This document shows, one piece after another, positions 1 through 12,264 of a stretch of DNA of 64,000 nucleotides. The notes below the pieces were generated by a model that saw only the letters and a program-made list of their open reading frames with translations, was not told where the DNA came from and searched no databases. The position numbers were made by a program, and so were the translations under genes. The stretch comes from Datnioides undecimradiatus (lineage: Eukaryota > Chordata > Actinopteri > Lobotiformes > Datnioididae): positions 2,298,612 through 2,362,611 of the forward strand of contig WARS01000065.1 in assembly GCA_008933995.1 (NCBI GenBank), given 5' to 3'. Numbering within the stretch: the first letter of the stretch is position 1; each line of letters begins with the position of its first letter.

Positions 1-105
1 GAGCTCCAGCTGAGGGTGAAGGCAGGTTCACTCACCGTGGACGGGGCCCTGGAGCGCTTCAGCGACTGGCAGCGGGTTCAGAAGGGCATGGATGGCATCC
101 AGCAG
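1..105 (+). CDS. bank1: bank1 exon (partial at window edge): C-terminal coiled-coil region
   Basis: The frame from base 1 is open for 35 codons (ELQLRVKAGSLTVDGALERF, then SDWQ..QKGMDGIQQ) and stops at a GTAGCA donor at 106. The pattern L-x-VK-x-G-x(3)-VD-x-A-x(3)-F-x(2)-WQ-x(3)-K is shared by the Dof/BCAP/BANK adaptors; the IQQEKL..QLR continuation into the next exon fits BANK1 better than PIK3AP1. BANK1 is a cytoplasmic scaffold that links the B-cell receptor, Src-family kinases and calcium release. This is the helical segment after the TIR-like, DBB and ankyrin regions, which must lie left of the window. The true 5' end of the exon is not visible. The assignment is by remembered family similarity, not a search. 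Confidence 0.78.
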
Positions 106-1155
106 GTAGCACTATCCCACACTGTGATCACTCTCACACAGGACTTGAATCGAAGAAGCATGCAGGACCAAACCCTAATAAAACTATGACCATCTGTTGC
201 TCATGACACGCCAGCCTGCAGAACAGTCCACTCAAAATAGAACATGAAAGCACGAGAAACAATGTACCCCAGAGTAAAGAAGAGGGTTATTTAAGACAGC
301 AATGGCCCCAAGAAGAGGGAGTATATGGTTGCAGATGTGGGTGGTCAGCCCAGAAAACTCATCAGTGATTGGTCATCTTATGTGTCTGTGCCCTTCAAGT
401 GTTTTCTGAGTGCAAGCTCAGGGCTGATGCTGCATTCACAGGCTCCTCAGACGTTAATTAAGGGAATGAGGGACAGGTGTGCAGGAGGGGGGCCGGGAGG
501 GCAGGAAGGGGGGCCGGGAGGGGGGCCGGGAGGGGGGCGATCAGGTGGCTGGGCAATGTCAGAGAGAGCTGAGGACACCTGCTGGGTGAGGAGGGAACGA
601 CAGGAGTTGTTATAACAGACAGTTATGAAAAGTGGCAGAAAAAGGTACAAAAATAAGCTAAAACGGTGCTCGTTGCCATGACAGCAGACTGATTCGGCTG
701 TTAATTTACTCAAAGGTCCTGAGCTTCCAGCTGTCTAAATAAACCTTTGTCATGGAACACATTTGTACAAGTCGCAGCAGGAAAAACACAGGTGTAAAGA
801 ATAAAATTAATGATGTCTACTTAGCTGCTTGCTGCTTACTGTTAGCCTTTTCAGATTTATTGTAAGTTTTTACAGTTTACATTACAAGGTGAATTCTGAG
901 TATTTTGCTGTTGTAGCTGTTTCTGGTGGAGACTTTTCCTACTTTACGTGCAGTCAGGTGGTCGGATCTAAGGGTTCTCCGTGTTAAGATTGTGCTTAAG
1001 ACAGTATTTGCAGGTTTCCAGCAGTCCTCCATGACCCTTTCCCCAACCTGTGGAAACATAACACAGATCATTTATGGAAAACTCATAATACATAAATAAA
1101 CGGATGTTTTGTGTATGTCGGTCTAATATTAGAGTGCTGATCTTTGTCTGTGCAG
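106..1155 (+). other. bank1 intron
   Basis: This intron lies between two bank1 exons with GT..AG borders. Apart from the GC-rich minisatellite near 484-538 it is ordinary AT-rich intron with no further exon visible. Confidence 0.65.
484..538 (+). repeat. G-rich minisatellite, possible G-quadruplex
   Basis: About four imperfect copies of a GGGGGGCCGGGA-like unit form a run of G3 or longer tracts on the + strand, which is the sense strand of the bank1 intron. Such tracts can fold as G-quadruplex in DNA and pre-mRNA. Overlapping open frames here are low-complexity Gly/Pro artefacts. Confidence 0.7.
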
Positions 1156-1219
1156 GAGAAGTTGAGCCAGCTAAGAGCCGGTATCATCAACAGCAGAGAG
1201 GACGATGACAGCGTCTACG
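1156..1219 (+). CDS. bank1: bank1 exon: QLR helix and SVYD tyrosine motif
   Basis: This exon is preceded by a pyrimidine-rich acceptor ending TGCAG and followed by GTAAAT. It reads EKLSQLRAGIINSREDDDSVY plus one base (phase 1), continuous in phase with the exon ending at 105. The acidic EDDDSVY-D stretch, with the Asp completed by the next exon, is a plausible phosphotyrosine site. Mammalian BANK1 has a comparable acidic segment with Tyr just before an IVHH sequence. Length is 64 nt. Confidence 0.78.
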
Positions 1220-1418
1220 GTAAATATTCCTGCATGCTGGATATGCAGGTTGAACTTTGCTGTCATCACAGAGAGGCTGCACAGAGCTCGGCCTTCCTGG
1301 AACTTTAACATAAAACTAAATAATATGCAGTGGCGTTGAAGTAGCAAGTAGCCACCTTATAAATGACTGTATAAAACTGTATACTGTAAATGACTTGGAA
1401 ACTCTTCTCTCCCCGCAG

Positions 1419-1448
1419 ATAAAATCAACATCGTTCATCACACGCCAA
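1419..1448 (+). CDS. bank1: bank1 micro-exon: DKINIVHHTP
   Basis: A 30-nt exon between a CCCCGCAG acceptor and a GTGAGT donor. With the G carried over from the previous exon it reads D-K-I-N-I-V-H-H-T-P, then one base (phase 1). The IVHH core is a BANK1 landmark. Size and phase (2+27+1) join cleanly with both neighbours, which supports this short exon despite its length. Confidence 0.75.
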
Positions 1449-1692
1449 GTGAGTCTTTAAAAGAAACGTATCTCAGTGTGCGCAGAGAAAACCTGTGTTT
1501 GCATGCCTTTGTAGTTTCTCCAGCCCCAGTTGCAGTGCTGGGGAATTAATCCTCAGGGAAGTGTTATTTAATCAAATCCCCAGCGTCATGTTTTGATCTA
1601 GTGAGTTTCACTTGCACTAAATGGGAGTGTTTTATTTTCTTTTACTGAACAATCCTCTGTTCAGCTGTGCATATTGGATAATTTCCCTCCAG

Positions 1693-1772
1693 GTGTTACA
1701 GTGAATGAAAGTCGCAGAGGAAGCCAAGCAGGGGAGTCGGATTTTTACAGCAAGCCGCTGAAAGGACAGCAT
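1693..1772 (+). CDS. bank1: bank1 exon: second tyrosine motif (FYSKPL)
   Basis: The acceptor is CTCCAG and the donor GTAAGT (strong). Read in phase it gives S-V-T-V-N-E-S-R-R-G-S-Q-A-G-E-S and then DFYSKPLKGQH, ending in phase 0 (80 nt). The tyrosine in DFYSKPL is a second candidate phosphorylation site near the C-terminus. The human protein has a Tyr-containing NENKFYNV stretch at about the same distance from IVHH, so position is kept while sequence has diverged. Confidence 0.72.
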
Positions 1773-1863
1773 GTAAGTCTGCTTCACATGCCAAAGGAGG
1801 AAGTTTGCATGATGCCATTTATTACCGGACAAATAACAAATTTCCCTCTGAATTGTTTCGCAG

Positions 1864-1896
1864 TTAAACTTCTTTTCGAAAGGTGAAAAACGGTGA
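1864..1896 (+). CDS. bank1: bank1 probable last coding exon (C-terminus LNFFSKGEKR)
   Basis: After a TTTCGCAG acceptor, phase 0 reads L-N-F-F-S-K-G-E-K-R and stops at TGA 1894-1896. If this is the terminal exon, its 3' UTR runs to the poly(A) signals near 2,282-2,334. Two alternatives cannot be excluded: use of the GTGAAA at 1883 spliced to the acceptor before 1996 (adding G-L-H-Q-A-T-K-A-A-F-F-H-Q-stop), or skipping this exon so that 1772 joins 1996 in phase 0 (A-S-I-R-Q-Q-R-L..). The exact C-terminus is uncertain. Confidence 0.5.
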   Translation, partial: LNFFSKGEKR

Positions 1897-2281
1897 AGGT
1901 GAGACTCACTTGGTGAATATGGATCCACTTTTCTGTCATAAATAATATTCAGATTTATTAAACTCAGCGTCTGTGTCACATTTTTCTATTTACAGGCCTC
2001 CATCAGGCAACAAAGGCTGCATTCTTCCACCAGTGACATGAGGTTTAATCTGTTCAATACATATTATGTGATTTTAAATTCAAAAATAATATTTTGTATT
2101 TGAAAGTAATAAGAACTAAGAAAAACAATAGATTTTAATATAATTCATATGCCTTCCTCAGCATTATAGAAATAATGGATGTACTTTAAGGAAAACATGG
2201 TATCACATACAGATTAATGCACCATATTTGTAACTTTACTCTCAGCAACAACCTTGTTCATTTTGAAAATTGAACTGCTTA

Positions 2282-2334
2282 AATAAAGACTGTTTCTTAT
2301 ACAGTGCCTTTAATGGCACCATATTGCCAATAAA
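2282..2334 (+). terminator. poly(A) signals for bank1
   Basis: AATAAA occurs at 2282-2287 and again at 2329-2334, about 390-440 bases after the proposed bank1 stop. The sequence between is T-rich. No other credible + strand gene end is nearby. Confidence 0.5.
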
Positions 2335-2339
2335 CCCAA

Positions 2340-5300
2340 AACTGCAATACGTTTTGTTAATGAATCTTGATTTTTAACCACTTTAAAGGTTAATGTGCAT
2401 TGTCATATTAAGTGTAATAGGTTTTCATGGGTCAGTGTGCCATTCCAGGGAAATGGAATCAATTTCCCACAAGGTCTTGGTCTGAAAAACCCTTCACATC
2501 AATGCCTCTAGAGGGTGCTGTATCTCTAAATATGTCCATCACACTTTCACTGTTTGAAGCAACCAGAGACATCTGGTGAGCCCAGAAGCACCTGCTGACC
2601 TCCTGATGGCTCGGGGGGCAAGCTATGAGAAAAAAAAAATGTATCCATACATGTTTATGAATGTAAATGGAAAGTAAAAATACTCTTGCAGCAGGTGAGA
2701 ACGTCAGCAGAGTGCTCCTGGCTGTGCCTGCTTACAAACAGGAAACAGGTTTAATCACGGTTTGCATCAGCCAGAAAGTGTCAAAATGAATCAGGCAAAT
2801 GGAGAGACATTGAAATAAAATGAAAACTGGAAAACAGCTACAACTCAGCTCACTGGGATGAGTAGAAATGTCCACAGAGGGGTGCTGTAACAGCAAGCGG
2901 CAGTAAAATCAGAGGTCAAAGGCACAATTTTCCTGGGAAACCCACACTGTTCATCTGCAATACTGCAGGCAACTGTGTGTAGAACGGGCCTCACAATAAT
3001 TCAATAAATAAAGCCTAAAGAAGCTTTTACATTTACTCTACATACTTGTCAAAAATCTGAATTTGCTGTGATTTACAAAACTATTCGGGAATTGGCACAA
3101 ACGCACACACTCTTTTTTTACACAAACACGCGCACAGACACCAGTTTGTTGGTACAGGCCAGCCTGTGCCTGAATGAATGAATAAGAGCTGCATGGGGAA
3201 TTCGGTGAATGCATGGCTAAATCCGAGCTCAGTCTTGAAACCCAGGCAGAGGCTGAGCTGTGTGCCAACAAAGCAGCTGGGTACACGCCGGGCACATTTT
3301 TCTGTTCAATCATGCTCTTTGTGAATAATATGTATTAATGCCATTCCTACTTAGACCTGCCAGTTAGCCTTTGGAGATGATCCGGCTTCAGGACCCCATG
3401 GCATTTGAGGCATATGTTTGCCTGTCACCTGCTGAGTATATTTCAGGCCGTGCGTCAGGCATGGCCACCGAGATAGGCCCCGATTCATCGTGTATGCAAA
3501 TAACTGAGCGGTGCCACAAGGAATGATTCCCCAGTCGCTGAGAAACGAGCAGAGAGAGAACTTCAGTGGCATGTGTCGCCCACACCAAACGGGCTTCTGC
3601 ATGTGGGCAGCACTACATCAAAAACGAGGGATCAAAGATTCACTGTTTTTCAAAACCCTGTTCCAATCCACTCTGATGATATTCTTGAAATGTAAATGAT
3701 CCAGACTCTAATTACAATATATTTGGTTGACCAAAGTTTGCTATTCACGCTGAGCAGTTAAAAATTAAAAACTGCGCTCATTCAAATGTTGTATTTAGGG
3801 AGCATTTTGCAGCTCCAGCATATTTGTGACTTTTTCATTTTGTGATACTTCATGTTTTATCATAAAGAAATTCCAACTTTTACACATTCCACATTTATGT
3901 TTTGTGACATTTTTAAACAAGTTCATCTCAAAGCGTCATGATTTTACATTAACATTTTTTTGAAATCTCAAATTATGCAAGTAAGTAAGAAATATGAATG
4001 CTCGACCTGGGGCGGACACAATTAAAAGTAAATGTTTGTGGTATATTGGTGCTAAAACATTATCTTCAGTTTTTAATACTGTGCATACTATATAGTTTGA
4101 TTTGAACTTTGTTTAAAACACAAATATTTCTTTAAAGTGTTTGAACTTTTGGTCACTTGGAGGCAGCGGAACAAGCTTTAAATGAATATCACTGAATCAT
4201 AATTAATAATCATATCACCATATAATGTTAATATGGTGAGGAAACCTGGCCGCTTGCTTTATGTGCAGCAGGCATCTGTAAACCTAATTTACAGACACCT
4301 GCTGTATCTGTAAATGAGGTTTATCAAAGCAGTGAGACAGAGAGGAAACAGTGGGGCACAAAAACAAGCTAACAATTAGCTAAAAGATGCTAAAACGCTA
4401 CACAAATCTGGGGATAGCGGCAAAGTTGGGTGATAATGGTCTGTGGGTTTGTCACTGTGGACAATCTGCTTCACGTTACACACAGTTATTTGACCCATTG
4501 TAAGATCATTTTTAAAAATTGGTGCAGCTTTAAGTTTGAACTCAGCTGCTGGAGACACTTTTATGTATTCACTATTAAACAGCAAGAGCTGAAAATTCTA
4601 TAAAAATCTTGACAAATGTCCCAGTTGGATTTCCTCTTCCTCTCTATTCCAGCAGCATGCTTGGTCAGATAGTGGAGAGACAGGATTATACGGTCAACGC
4701 ATCAATAATATTGTTATGACACAGCTCTTAACTGGCGATGGCCTCTACCAATTGAAACATGAAAAGCCAAGCTGTCGCCTCAGTCATCTGCTGAATCCCC
4801 CCCGCATCCCAGAGACGCCGCTGGTTCCACGCTGCTGCAAAAACACTCATGAGAGTACAAACACTGGGATAACTTATCAGGGATAACTAGTCTGCTGGAG
4901 GAGCATGCATAAACACAGCCATTCAGAACTTCTCCATTGTGCACCTTGGCATGCGTGCAACACACACAAGGAGGCAAAAACACACAGACACACACCTCCC
5001 CTTCTCACCGGGTCCTCTCTCCGGCCCCAGGATTAGGGCAGAGGATTGTGCACAGCTGCTCCCCAACATCCCCGATAAAAATCAGGCAATTTCACAGTCA
5101 GTGGCATTCTTTCATCCCCTAATCCACACCCCGCATACAGTATAGATGAACCTCACTGCGATGAGAACAAGCTGTTCTGAGCTGACCCCCCTGGTCAATG
5201 CGGACACCTCCGCTTTGCTATAGAGACATTGAGCGGCCGAGTTGTAGGGTGCGAGTGTTCAGTCCAGCGCTGCATATTGACCTTCACTTCCTTTTTAGGA

Positions 5301-8300
5301 ACTAATTAGATGATCTTGTGTCGACCACGACCGTCAGTCTTGCACTTGAGTATGATAGCTTGTATGGGAGTGAAATAAGACAAATAAATAAATGAATAAA
5401 TCCAAAGTTTTGCTGAATAATAAAATAATGGAGAATGGAGATTTTCAAAATGTCCATTAAAAGAAAATGTCAAGATTCACCTCTTGTTGTTGTGTATTTA
5501 AATCACTTTAAACCACTTTAAGAATGAGTTAAAGTCCTATTTGCGCTCATATAAACAGCCCACTTCTGCTAACAGCCTCGACAGGAGTAGCCATCATTTA
5601 TAGAGACTTTATTTAATGCATTTCCTGAGTCATTGCATGCCATCATTCTTCATAGTTTTTCCCCTTTTCAAGTCATTCACTTCACCCATTTCGTGTGACC
5701 CCAACCTCCATTTGCAGGGCAATTCTTCACCAAAGTTCAAACAGGGGACAAAAAGGTACTTCACAGCAAAAAAGAGAAGAGGGAGGGGAAAAAAGTATGA
5801 ATCAAAAGGCAAGGAAATGGAATTCACTGTACAAACGTCAGGGGAATTTCAATGTCCGCTGAGGCACAGTAGAGCTCTGTTCGGTTCCTCGCAGGCTGCG
5901 GGGTGAAAAGAGCAGCAGCCACAGCAGGGTACATCTATTCTGACAAGTCCTTACACAGACTGAAAAGCCGGAGCAAGGTCTATTTGTTTAAGAGGCAATA
6001 GACCCAGTGGAAGGATGCTGAAGCTTTAACGCGATAACAGGATAATTTTATGGCTTCGCTCAGGGACGATGTGAAGGTAATCATGTAAAATGGAATGTTT
6101 CCTGTTTTGCTGTTTGAACATTAACACTTCAGGAAACTTGATTATAGCTTTCGATTACAAAAATAATTAAAAAAACACACACCCACACAAACAAACACAT
6201 TTTTAAGACTATATGCGTGCAGCAAATTTCACTGTAAATAAATACGAGGGCAGTTCTGCAGATCTCTCTTCACAGCCTGGGGGGAAATATTAAAACACAG
6301 GAAACAGGCCGTTATTTTGCTGATAAATTACATGAGAGCACGGAGTTACAGTCTCCTCCCAACCTTTGATTCTGATTCATGTGCAAATACAGCACCTGTA
6401 TTTCCAACAGCAGCTCCTTTTGACCCTTGTGGCTTTGAAACATTTGACGGGTGTCATATTATCAATGTGATTCCTTATTTTTGATCTCTGAGATGAAATT
6501 CTGGTTTCCCTTTAACTTCCTCCACAAAGGTCAAAGGTCGGTGCTGGATTCAACAGTGAACCCTTGGGACTGGAAGCAGGACTGACTTGAAGACTCCTCA
6601 CAAGAATGCTTGTCAGTACCAGGGCTCAGTAATTATCAGATTACACTACTATTATGTTATTTATTATGAAACAAGGAGCCTAATAGGTTTAATAGTACTA
6701 AACCTTTTAATACACACATGTATAAATATTATTGCATCAGTGTAATAGATTAGAAATAACCCTTATCAGTCTTTGCTTTCCTGGAAACTCCAATGATTTT
6801 GAGGTTTTATGCATCCTGTGTGAATTGTGTCCAGATGGTGTTGCTGTAGCTGCTTTTCACAGAGCATAGAAATGTTTCTCTGCTAGAGATTGTCCCCATG
6901 TTGGGGGAATTCTGCTCTGTCTGTGGTGGAAACTGACTGTGTCATTTATTGTTAAGATGTGTTACATGAACACAAAGTTTCAAGTTTCAGGAATTCTAGA
7001 TTTTTCAACAGATCACAAAAAAAAAGAAAAAGTGCAACGTGTTGATCTGTTTTTAAGCACACTGGTCCCTGCTGAATGTGAAATTCTTTAAAAAAAACCT
7101 CACAAGTATTGATTTTTATTTAGAAAAATGTAATCAGTAATTTCCTCAAACACCTGGACACTGTAGTTTTTAACAAACTTAAATCAAACTGGAGTTAAGT
7201 GAATTTGTCGGGGGACTATTTTCAGTGGTGGATCAATACTAATTTGATGCACTTGTGAGTATTTACAGCAGCAGGATGGTGTATCTGCGATCAACTTAAT
7301 ATAAACTACAGTACCCATGTTTCCAACAATGAAGGAACATGTCACCCAGTGTAGCTCCTTGGACCTTTGGGCAACAGTGGAGACAGGGGCACAGCTTTGG
7401 CTGTAACACTGTAAAGGACATGCTAATGCCTGAGCAAAACACCCTAAACGTGAACCTATGTATGTGTTTGAGTTTCATAAAGCTCGTTTCCATCGTGTGT
7501 TGGATCAACCAATGCAAAATCTCACTCTATTCACCCAAACTATTCTTACAATATTTATATATACTGTAACTATAAAGTACTGCTACCCATTTCATAAAGT
7601 ATCTACTTTTTTGTACACGGTTCACATGCGCTGTGGGGAATTCATCATCAGATCATTTTTCCCTCTAAATGTGATTGTGCTTCAATATTTATTCAGAACA
7701 TAAGCAAACGCTAAACAAACGATTTACACCCGCAATGCATGGTGTCGTGCTGTCAGGTATTATCGCGTCATGTATCAAGAGACCAAGCCAGTGGTGAAAA
7801 TATGTCTCGGCGTGATAATTTGAACAGACACAACAGTCGAGGCAAACGTGGTGCCACAGGTGTTGTTTATTCACTCGAGTTTACGAGTTGGGCCTTGAGC
7901 ACCGGAGCGCTTTCAGATTACCTTCCATCTATCTCCTCTTTAATGATGGAGAAACAGCAGCTACATCCTGATTGATGTTGGTGAAGGCCAGCAGCACCAG
8001 CACTGATCCTCTCACCTCTCCCCGGAGCACGCCTCAGCCTGGCATCTGCTAAAGGGCACAGGTACACCGTCCTGTGCCCTTGTCCCGCCCCCGCCTATTT
8101 GATCGGGGGCCAAGAGTGACCCCGCAGAGCCTGCCAAGAACCCCTGTCTGTGGGCCCCAGGCACCAGACTCAGGGGCCCACACCGGCTCCTCTGCTTTTT
8201 GAGGCTTTGGGAAGATTAATAGGCCTCCTCTGTCGAGCGCCTTTGTGAGGCAGCGCCCAGGCGTGTTCAAGCTGTTGGGTTTGCAGGACACGAAAGGAGC

Positions 8301-9100
8301 AGCGGCTAATTCCTCTGCAGGTCAGTTTGTCTGTTGCTACTCTGCATTTTCAATGACTCAGAAAGGTCACATCCGCTCTGGATAAGCCAGTACAAGAGCC
8401 GCACAAACGGCACCAACTTAGGTAGACATCTTGAAATCGGAAAAGCGGGCGTTTTCACTTTCCCTGCAGTAGCTTGCACCAGGAAATGGCAGAATTTGCT
8501 CAATTTATTCATTGAATATCTTTATCGATGCTGCAGTTTCGACCCAAAGCTCTTTTTTGCACATATTAACCCACTGGATGATCGTGCAACCACAGCTGAA
8601 CAATCAAACACACAGCCGCACAATGCTGTTTACCACCAGTTTAATTTGGATTATGGATTAATGGTCAAATGAATGACAACAAACATGCAAATGTACATAT
8701 CATATTTGCACAGCCGTTTTCAGCAGGGGGTGCTAATCATAAGCAAATACGTGGGTCATCATGGCAAGCAGAGAGCATCACTGCGGCTTTGTCTGCCCCA
8801 CATAAACTCGAGCCCTGCAGGTTTTAGGTTGCTCTCCTCACATATTTCCTCACAAACCTGCTGCAAATACCGAAACCCAAGCCAAGAATTTTCCTTGAAC
8901 GTACTTTGAACTTTGAATTTAACACCAGGAGAAGATGTTTTTTTAAACTGAAAGTTTTTTGGATTTTATGCAAAAGCTTTTGGCCTGAAACCATTTTAAT
9001 GATTTTTCTTCTCACTTGGTTGCAGGTGAGGGCCTTTGATTCTAGTCATGTCACACCTCCAATAGTGCAGCCACCAATAACAGTCCCTTGCACCCGCTCC
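2340..9100. other. Intergenic, no gene seen
   Basis: AT-rich sequence with only short random frames. It contains a CTCF-like motif at about 2,504-2,518 on the + strand (CCTCTAGAGGGTGCT, imperfect) and modest CA-rich patches (4,960-5,000 and 6,170-6,200). No exon with paired splice sites and family similarity was recognised. Confidence 0.5.
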
Positions 9101-9116
9101 CTCTCCCTCTCCCTCA

Positions 9117-9172
9117 CCCACACACATGCATACATACAAACACACACGCGCGCACACACAAACACACACACT
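9117..9172 (+). repeat. CA-rich microsatellite
   Basis: Interrupted CA/CACG tract. It creates an artefactual His/Thr-rich open frame. Confidence 0.8.
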
Positions 9173-9429
9173 TCTGGCTGCTCCAGGTGCCAGGGTGTGA
9201 AGGGATCAGCCAATCCCAGCACTCGTCTGAAGCTGGATGGTGGCCATCGTGTTATTAAAAGCTACGGGTGAGCTTTGCTGCTCGCCTCTCCTCTGCACTC
9301 CAAACACTTTATGAAAAAAAAAACTTACGAAACAAAACAGCGTTGGGTGGTGGGTAAGCCTCCCAGAGGGAAAAAATAAATTTGAGTTTCCTGCGAGTTG
9401 TCATATAACTCACTGCACTGAATCACTCT

Positions 9430-9570
9430 TATCATCCATTTGCATGAGCTGATAAAGAATCAATTTATGGGTCATCATTACATGATTGATGTCTCCATCT
9501 CGCTGCTCTCTGTGTCCAATGATAATCTTCAGTGATATTATTTCCATAAACATCATTATCAGATCGAGGC
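9430..9570. promoter_or_regulatory. Candidate conserved non-coding element
   Basis: Repeat-free block with an exact POU octamer ATTTGCAT at 9438-9445 and clustered homeodomain/GATA-like words (ATGATTGATG, TGATAA, GATAAT). The composition resembles vertebrate developmental enhancers. The call rests on composition alone; no alignment was possible. Confidence 0.25.
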
Positions 9571-11039
9571 GTGCTATGTCCTCACTCAGGACTACTGGGA
9601 AAGCTGAAGTGCCTTTGATGAGATGAGATCACATTTTAGAGGGAGCTGCCTGCTCTTTGCCTGTAGCCAAAAACAGCCTAATTGTGTTTTGTCCCATATG
9701 TGAATTATTATTAACGACGATTCATTTACTACACTTCCTTTGCCAATTTCCTAAATTAAAAAAATACCATGTTGAGATTTACAGCGCACCCCCCCTCATT
9801 TTCAGCGCCGGCTTACAGCGTCACCATGGCAACTTCCAATCAGCAAGGATGGTAGAGCCTGCCGGCCGTGTGTTTGGCGCGAGGCTCTGAGAGGCGCAGG
9901 TGGAGCACATATGGAACAATGGCCTAGCGAAAAAAAAAAAAAAGAAACACTCTGCCCGCCTGTATGTGCCAGCAGTGCCCATTTTAATCCCACCGTTACC
10001 TTCTAGTGCTCTCTGATGGAGACGTTCTGCTGCAATCACAGCCTCAGACTGCTGCTGGGCCCGTGCCAGACTTCACTTGACAAAGCCAGGCCCAGTGTGC
10101 TTTTGTAAAACAATGTCTCCAAGAGTCGTGGATCCACCATCTCTTGATCATTTGGTGTAATTGTTCCTCTCCATCCTTCACTGAAACATCTCTGACCTTG
10201 GCTGATCTTGATGCGCAGAGATTTTCCTTCGCGCTTCCAGTTTCATGGAGCTCTGTCACGTTTTTGCCCACCCTGGTAGATGTTTTACTGTATGTTGGGA
10301 CATTCATGCCCATACATACATTGAGGCTGGCTGTTAATGGCTTTTGTGCCTCATATGGCTAGTAATTTGGGTAGTAATGTTATGGAAATCACTAGCATGT
10401 GCAGTAAATAAATCAATCATCCAAGGGGCCTTATCTATCACTGCACATTTAAGCAGTCAGCTCCTATGTAGGTTAATTAAAGCACAATGGCCGAGGAGAG
10501 GACCTGGCACCCGTCCTGCTTATGTTTAAGCCTTCTCTAGGCCCGCTGGGCTGCAGCTTTCTACAGCCAGATGAAATTTGCCCATTTAATCCACCCCCAT
10601 CCCCAGCTGAATACATAAATCATCTGTAAGGGCCTCTGCTTCGACCCTAAATTCCATGAACAATGGCGTTTGTCCGCAAATACCACACATAATTGCTGGA
10701 TACTCTTCAAAGCAGAAATCGTGTTTCTTTGCACTTATCTAGGGGCATATAGCGCAGATTTTTGTGACTCACTTCATCTGGTTTTGGAACAAATCAATTA
10801 AGATGTTGTGCCACATCCAGCATGGGTATTGGGTAAAGTGTGCCACCACTGATTTGCTTTTATGTTTGGTCTGAGCTGTGAGATAAGAGTGAATGACATC
10901 TGTGTGGAGGGGGAGGTTGGTGGGGTGACGTAGAAATGTCAAAGTTCAAAAAAGGGGTGCGCTTCAGACCAGAACTTCTCAGTGTTGGGCAGTAACGTCT
11001 TACAATGTGGAATTAAGTCATTTCATTACTGTTACTTAC

Positions 11040-11143
11040 CTCGTCAGGAGGGAATGTGTTGTCTTGATTTAATTCCTTCTGCTGGTATTCACAGGACAGG
11101 CATTTGTGTAACGTCTTAGCTTGGTCTTGGACATCCAGAACAC
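11040..11143 (-). other. Orphan exon candidate on the minus strand
   Basis: On the - strand a strong acceptor (CTTCTCTTTTAG) is followed 104 nt later by a strong donor (GAG|GTAAGT). One frame is open throughout with phases 2 and 0: V-L-D-V-Q-D-Q-A-K-T, then LHKCLSCEYQQKELNQ, then DNTFPPDE. I do not recognise the protein. A 34-codon open frame is not significant alone, so this may be a lncRNA exon or chance. No partner exon was identified. Confidence 0.3.
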
Positions 11144-12264
11144 CTAAAAGAGAAGCAATGCACGTCCCAGTCACTTAAAAGTTGTCTTAAGGTAGCTGCT
11201 AGGGATGGCAGCCTCTGGTAGCTTTACCTACATATGGCTGGTACTCCTTCTGTCAGGGATCATTTGGTTTTGTTCTTCAAGTCTAAGATAACACTAGCTG
11301 TTGATGATCAGTTAATGCTTTCAAATCATGAGCTAGATTCTTGTTAAACCACAGTTACTTCTTTTCTGTTTCTGTATGTGCTAAATACAGAGTATGTGCA
11401 TTTGTGTATGGACGATTTAAGTTTATAGGCATCTTTGAAGGTTAATTAATAACGAAAGCAATGAAAGTTACTTTTGGTTTGAAGTAACGTAGCCCAATGA
11501 ATATTGTCATTTACTTTTTCAACGCTGCTTATACTTGGAGTGGGTGATATCAAACTGTCAACTACCAAAGTCAAAAATAAGAGACCTGGGAGGTTTTTCA
11601 TCTTTCCCCTGACTAACTGGGCCAACAGATTCATTCGACACTGAAATCTAAATCAAATCTCTTGCTAAGAAACATTTTTTTAATAATAACACAGTTGAGA
11701 TTTCTACTTAGGAGCAATTAGAGAAGGTTTCAAGTCAACATTGTCATCCCAATTTTCTCTCTCGCCGTGGGAGGATCAGAGCTGAGATATGAGGCCGGTA
11801 CAACTCCTTGTGGCCCTCGGCTGTCACCGATAACAACTGTATCTCATTATCCTCCTTGTGGGGGCCACGGAGGTAGCGGCGACCGTAAACACCATCCTCC
11901 TATCCTTCCACAATGGGCCGTTCGCAGACAAAAGGCACTCTCAAAACCTTGAACCTAAGCCAACAGCTCTATTCATGTTGCCATGTATGGCAGATGTCTC
12001 GGTGAGCCTATGGACGGTTACAGATCTATGTTCAGGCAAGCGACTGCAACACAAGTTGAGGCATCTGCAGCATGTGTGGAGCAGAGGCATTTTGTTTTTT
12101 GGTATTGAATGATTTATTGGTGAGCTAGTCAAAGGCAGTAAACACCTGGCCATTCTTTCAGTCTATAATATATGTGCTTTAGTTAAGCTTTGGCCTTTTT
12201 TTCCAAGCATCCCATTGATTTCCTTTTTTTTCACTTTTAAATGGAAAAAGAAGATGTAAAGTAG

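Noticed and set aside
1-1896. Left gene as PIK3AP1 (BCAP)
   Set aside because: The helix pattern fits both paralogues, but IQQEKL.QLR..I followed by VY.K..IVHH and a short tail fits BANK1, whereas PIK3AP1 continues with a long proline-rich C-terminus.
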